Below, piece by piece: positions 4,867-6,958 of a stretch of DNA of 6,958 bases. The notes below the pieces were generated by a model that saw only the letters and a program-made list of their open reading frames with translations, had not been told where the DNA came from and did no database searches. The translations under genes and the position numbers were made by a program. The stretch is from the NCBI GenBank assembly GCA_903896775.1, contig CAITZE010000483.1:1-6958 (forward strand), given 5' to 3'. Origin of the DNA: an uncultured bacterium (lineage in GTDB: Bacteria; Pseudomonadota; Alphaproteobacteria; Rhodospirillales; Rhodospirillaceae). The number at the start of each line of letters is the position of its first letter. The stretch's first letter is position 1.

Positions 4867-6536
4867 CCGCTCGTTATTCGTTAACTCGTATTATCTCGTC
4901 CCTGATTGCTGTCGGTGTTGTTGCTGCAGCTGTACCTGCGGCCCATGACCTCACGACGGTTAAGGTAGCTCAAGCGGCCGATGCTGCGCCGAGTGGCGAC
5001 AGCGCAATCATGCGCCGTCTTACACCGCAGCAATATCAGCGCATCGTGTCCGACGTCTTTGGCGTCGACACGGAAATTCAGGGCCGGTTCGAGCCGGTCC
5101 CGCGCGTTGCAGGTTTGTTGGAAGTAGGAACCGGTCAGGTCGGTCTGACCTCTTCGGGTTTCCAGCAGTATTACACGATCGCGCAAGGTATCGCGGCTAA
5201 GGCGCTCGATAAGAACCACCGCGATGTTTTGATGCCCTGCAAGCCCGCGAGCGCGACAGCGCCCGACAATGCTTGCGCCCAACAGTTCCTGTCCAAAGTC
5301 GGCGAGTTGCTCTATCGCCGTCCGTTGACCCAGGACGAATTGAAGATGCAAGTCGATCTCGCCGGACAAGGCGCGACGACCATGAAGAATTTCTACAATG
5401 GTCTGTCGCTCAGCCTGGAATCGATGATGGTCCAGCCGCAGTTCATCTACCGCCAGGAAACGGTGGTGCCGTCCAAGACCAAGCCAGGCACGTTCGAATT
5501 GGATGCTTATTCCAAAGCGACACGTCTCAGCTTCTTCTTCTGGGATACGGCGCCCGACCGCGCGCTGTTGGATGCGGCGAAAAGCGGCAGCCTCGATACA
5601 CCGGCCGGCATCAAGAAGCAGATCGATCGTCTGGAAGCCTCGCCGCGTTATGAAGACGGCGTGCGCGCGTTCTTCACCGATATGCTCCAGTTCGATCAAC
5701 TGGATCTCGTCGGCAAAGATGCCACGCTGTATCCGAACTTCACGCGTAACGCCGTTGACGATGCGCGCGAACAAACTCTGCGTACAATCGCCGATCACCT
5801 GATCAATCAGAACGGCGATTATCGCTCATTGTTCACGACCCGTAAGACCTTCCTGACCCCCATGCTCGGTTCGCTGTACCGCGTCAGCGTCGTCAGCGAT
5901 CTGCCTAACGGTTATCCGGAGCAATGGACGGCTCATGAATATCCCGATGGCGATCCGCGTGCGGGCATTCTGACCCACATCAGCTTTGTGTCGTTACATT
6001 CGCACCCGGGCCGTACGTCGCCGACCATCCGTGGCCGCGCCATCCGCGAAACCATTCTCTGCCAGAAGGTTCCTGATCCGCCGGGCAACGTGAACTTCAC
6101 CGTTGTGCAGGACACGACGAACCCGCTGTACAAAACATCACGTGAGCGTTTGAAAGCCCACGCGACCGAAGCAATGTGCACGGGCTGCCATAAGATCACC
6201 GATCCGATTGGCCTCGCCTTGGAAAACTTTGATTCTGACGGCGGTTACAGAACAACCGAGAACGGCGCCCCGATTGACGGCTCCGGAACGCTCGATGGCA
6301 AAACCTTCAGCAACGCCCAGACTTTGGGGCAAGTGGTGAGCGAAATGCCGGCGGCAACGCAGTGTCTGGTTCGTCGCCTCACGGCGTACGGCCTGGGCCG
6401 AGAAGTTCCGGCGACGCGTGCCGATTGGCTCAAAGGATTGCAAGAAACTTTCGCGAAGGAAGGCTATCGGGTCACCGACCTGATGAAGACCATCGCGACC
6501 AGCCCTGAGTTTTATCAAAGTGGCGCGGCAAGCTAA
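4863..6536 (+). CDS. DUF1592/DUF1588-family exported protein with a CxxCH motif
   Basis: This encodes 557 aa with an N-terminal Sec-type signal (hydrophobic about 9-26, cleavage near A-Q-A at 36-38). Segments resemble, in order: DUF1587 ('MRRLTPQQYQRIVSDVFG', about 50-67), DUF1595 ('LLYRRPLTQDEL', about 149-160, preceded by C126 and C138), DUF1592 ('ATRLSFFFWDTAPDRALLDAA', about 219-239, to 'FTDMLQFDQLD', about 271-281), DUF1588 ('GILTHISFVSLHSHPGRTSPTIRG' from about 368, 'CTGCHKITDPIGLALENFD' at 439-457) and DUF1585 (about 495-550, ending 'TSPEFYQ'). C439, C442 and H443 form a single CxxCH, the usual c-type heme attachment motif, so the protein is a candidate periplasmic heme protein. It is shorter than the planctomycete relatives that carry an additional N-terminal cytochrome domain. 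GGAG at 4853-4856 and the ATGA overlap fix the start. The biochemical function of the family is not established; a partnership with DUF1552 proteins is recurrent. Confidence 0.9.
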   Translation: MTARYSLTRIISSLIAVGVVAAAVPAAHDLTTVKVAQAADAAPSGDSAIMRRLTPQQYQRIVSDVFGVDTEIQGRFEPVPRVAGLLEVGTGQVGLTSSGFQQYYTIAQGIAAKALDKNHRDVLMPCKPASATAPDNACAQQFLSKVGELLYRRPLTQDELKMQVDLAGQGATTMKNFYNGLSLSLESMMVQPQFIYRQETVVPSKTKPGTFELDAYSKATRLSFFFWDTAPDRALLDAAKSGSLDTPAGIKKQIDRLEASPRYEDGVRAFFTDMLQFDQLDLVGKDATLYPNFTRNAVDDAREQTLRTIADHLINQNGDYRSLFTTRKTFLTPMLGSLYRVSVVSDLPNGYPEQWTAHEYPDGDPRAGILTHISFVSLHSHPGRTSPTIRGRAIRETILCQKVPDPPGNVNFTVVQDTTNPLYKTSRERLKAHATEAMCTGCHKITDPIGLALENFDSDGGYRTTENGAPIDGSGTLDGKTFSNAQTLGQVVSEMPAATQCLVRRLTAYGLGREVPATRADWLKGLQETFAKEGYRVTDLMKTIATSPEFYQSGAAS

Positions 6537-6588
6537 AAACTGAATCAGTTAGTTACTTATTGAACCCCCCTTTTGGGAGAAGAAAAAA

Positions 6589-6958
6589 ATGACCACCTTA
6601 AATCGCAGAACGGTACTTCGCGGAATGTTGGGCGGTACGGCGATCACGGTCGGCCTGCCTCTGCTCGATTGCTTCTTGAACAGCAACGGCGAAGCGATGG
6701 CCGACGGCGCACCGCTGCCGAAGACTTTCGTGTCGTGGTTCCAAGGCCTCGGCTACGCGCCCGGTTATTGGGAACCCAAGAAAGTCGGCACGGGTTACGA
6801 TTTCGGCACACAGTTGAAGTCGCTCACGCCGATGAAAGACAAGATCAACATCTTCAGCGGATTGAAGGTGTTCTTGGATGCACATCCAGCCGGCGCGCAC
6901 TCGGCTGGTCCTGAGTGCTGCTTGCAGGGTGGTGTGTCTACACCGTCTCTGCCCAGCA
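6589..6958 (+). CDS. DUF1552 family protein with twin-arginine signal, 3' truncated by the window
   Basis: The ATG at 6589 opens a frame that stays open to the window end (123 codons visible). GGGAG at 6575-6579 lies 9 nt before it. The N-terminus reads N5-R6-R7-T8-V9-L10-R11-G12, a typical twin-arginine motif of DUF1552 proteins. A hydrophobic run ends in 'LPLLDCFLN' (about 23-31), with a likely A-M-A cleavage near residue 38. The mature start has family features: 'PKTFVSWFQGLGYAPGYW' (about 43-60), 'GYDFGTQLKSLTPMKDKINIFSGL' (about 67-90) and 'AHPAGAHSAGPECCLQGG' (about 96-113), the last at the place of the conserved 'GDHARA..FLTG' segment. C28 is preceded by Asp, so a lipoprotein is unlikely. 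DUF1552 proteins are exported and usually encoded beside DUF1592-type proteins; their reaction is unknown. The 52-nt gap after the previous gene has only a 5-bp hairpin (AACTG 6538-6542, CAGTT 6546-6550), so one operon is likely. Confidence 0.88.
   Translation, partial: MTTLNRRTVLRGMLGGTAITVGLPLLDCFLNSNGEAMADGAPLPKTFVSWFQGLGYAPGYWEPKKVGTGYDFGTQLKSLTPMKDKINIFSGLKVFLDAHPAGAHSAGPECCLQGGVSTPSLPS

Noticed and set aside
4881..5798. 305-codon reverse-strand open frame
   Set aside because: It is antisense to the well-supported DUF1592-type gene; long reverse frames are expected opposite GC-rich third positions. It has no domain match.
6565..6577. C6-T4-G3 stretch as a hairpin hiding the DUF1552 ribosome binding site
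   Set aside because: Only three G-C pairs with a 4-nt loop can form, too weak to claim control.
6573..6914. 113-codon open frame starting at 6573
   Set aside because: It is out of frame with the DUF1552 gene, which starts at 6589 and has a Tat signal and family motifs. The Arg/His-rich translation is a shadow.
1..6958. CRISPR array, tRNA/rRNA, insertion sequence or prophage genes
   Set aside because: No regularly spaced repeats, tRNA-like cloverleaf, transposase or integrase motifs, or terminal inverted repeats were seen on either strand.

Overview
The window reads as chromosomal DNA of a Gram-negative bacterium, most likely a proteobacterium (alpha or gamma; I cannot choose from sequence alone). 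Reasons: moderately high GC coding DNA with G/C-rich third positions, a YdjA-type nitroreductase, an acyl-CoA dehydrogenase of a type I associate with Proteobacteria, Sec and twin-arginine signal peptides, and a DUF1552 N-terminus of the 'LPLLDCFLN' type that I recall from proteobacterial rather than planctomycete members. All supported genes lie on the + strand. Large reverse-strand open frames are shadows of these genes.

Left part (1-2392), cytoplasmic metabolism. The window opens inside the C-terminal part of a protein resembling CehA/McbA-type PHP metallohydrolases (to 511), closed by two tandem hairpins. After a dyad-containing gap comes an FMN nitroreductase of the YdjA family (634-1185), followed 43 nt later by an acyl-CoA dehydrogenase (1229-2392). 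These two may be co-transcribed, as no terminator is visible between them. The dehydrogenase lacks the glutamate used by medium-chain enzymes but has one at the isovaleryl/long-chain position. A 16-bp tandem duplication straddles its stop codon and a hairpin follows.

Middle (2393-3717). A 394-nt gap holds a sigma70-like promoter, mutually exclusive small hairpins and a possible 20-codon upstream ORF. This ORF ends in an ATGA overlap with the start of a small exported protein (2787-3263) that has a twin-arginine signal. A second, 454-nt gap contains two adjacent dyads and no convincing gene.

Right part (3718-6958), an exported-protein operon. A Sec-exported 382-aa protein of unknown function overlaps by ATGA with a 557-aa DUF1587/1595/1592/1588/1585-type protein carrying one CxxCH motif. 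It is followed 52 nt later by the start of a Tat-exported DUF1552 protein that runs off the window. DUF1592-type and DUF1552 proteins are a recurring pair of unknown biochemical function. The co-translated 382-aa protein and perhaps the upstream Tat protein look like extra members of this cell-envelope locus, and this is the least-explained part of the window.
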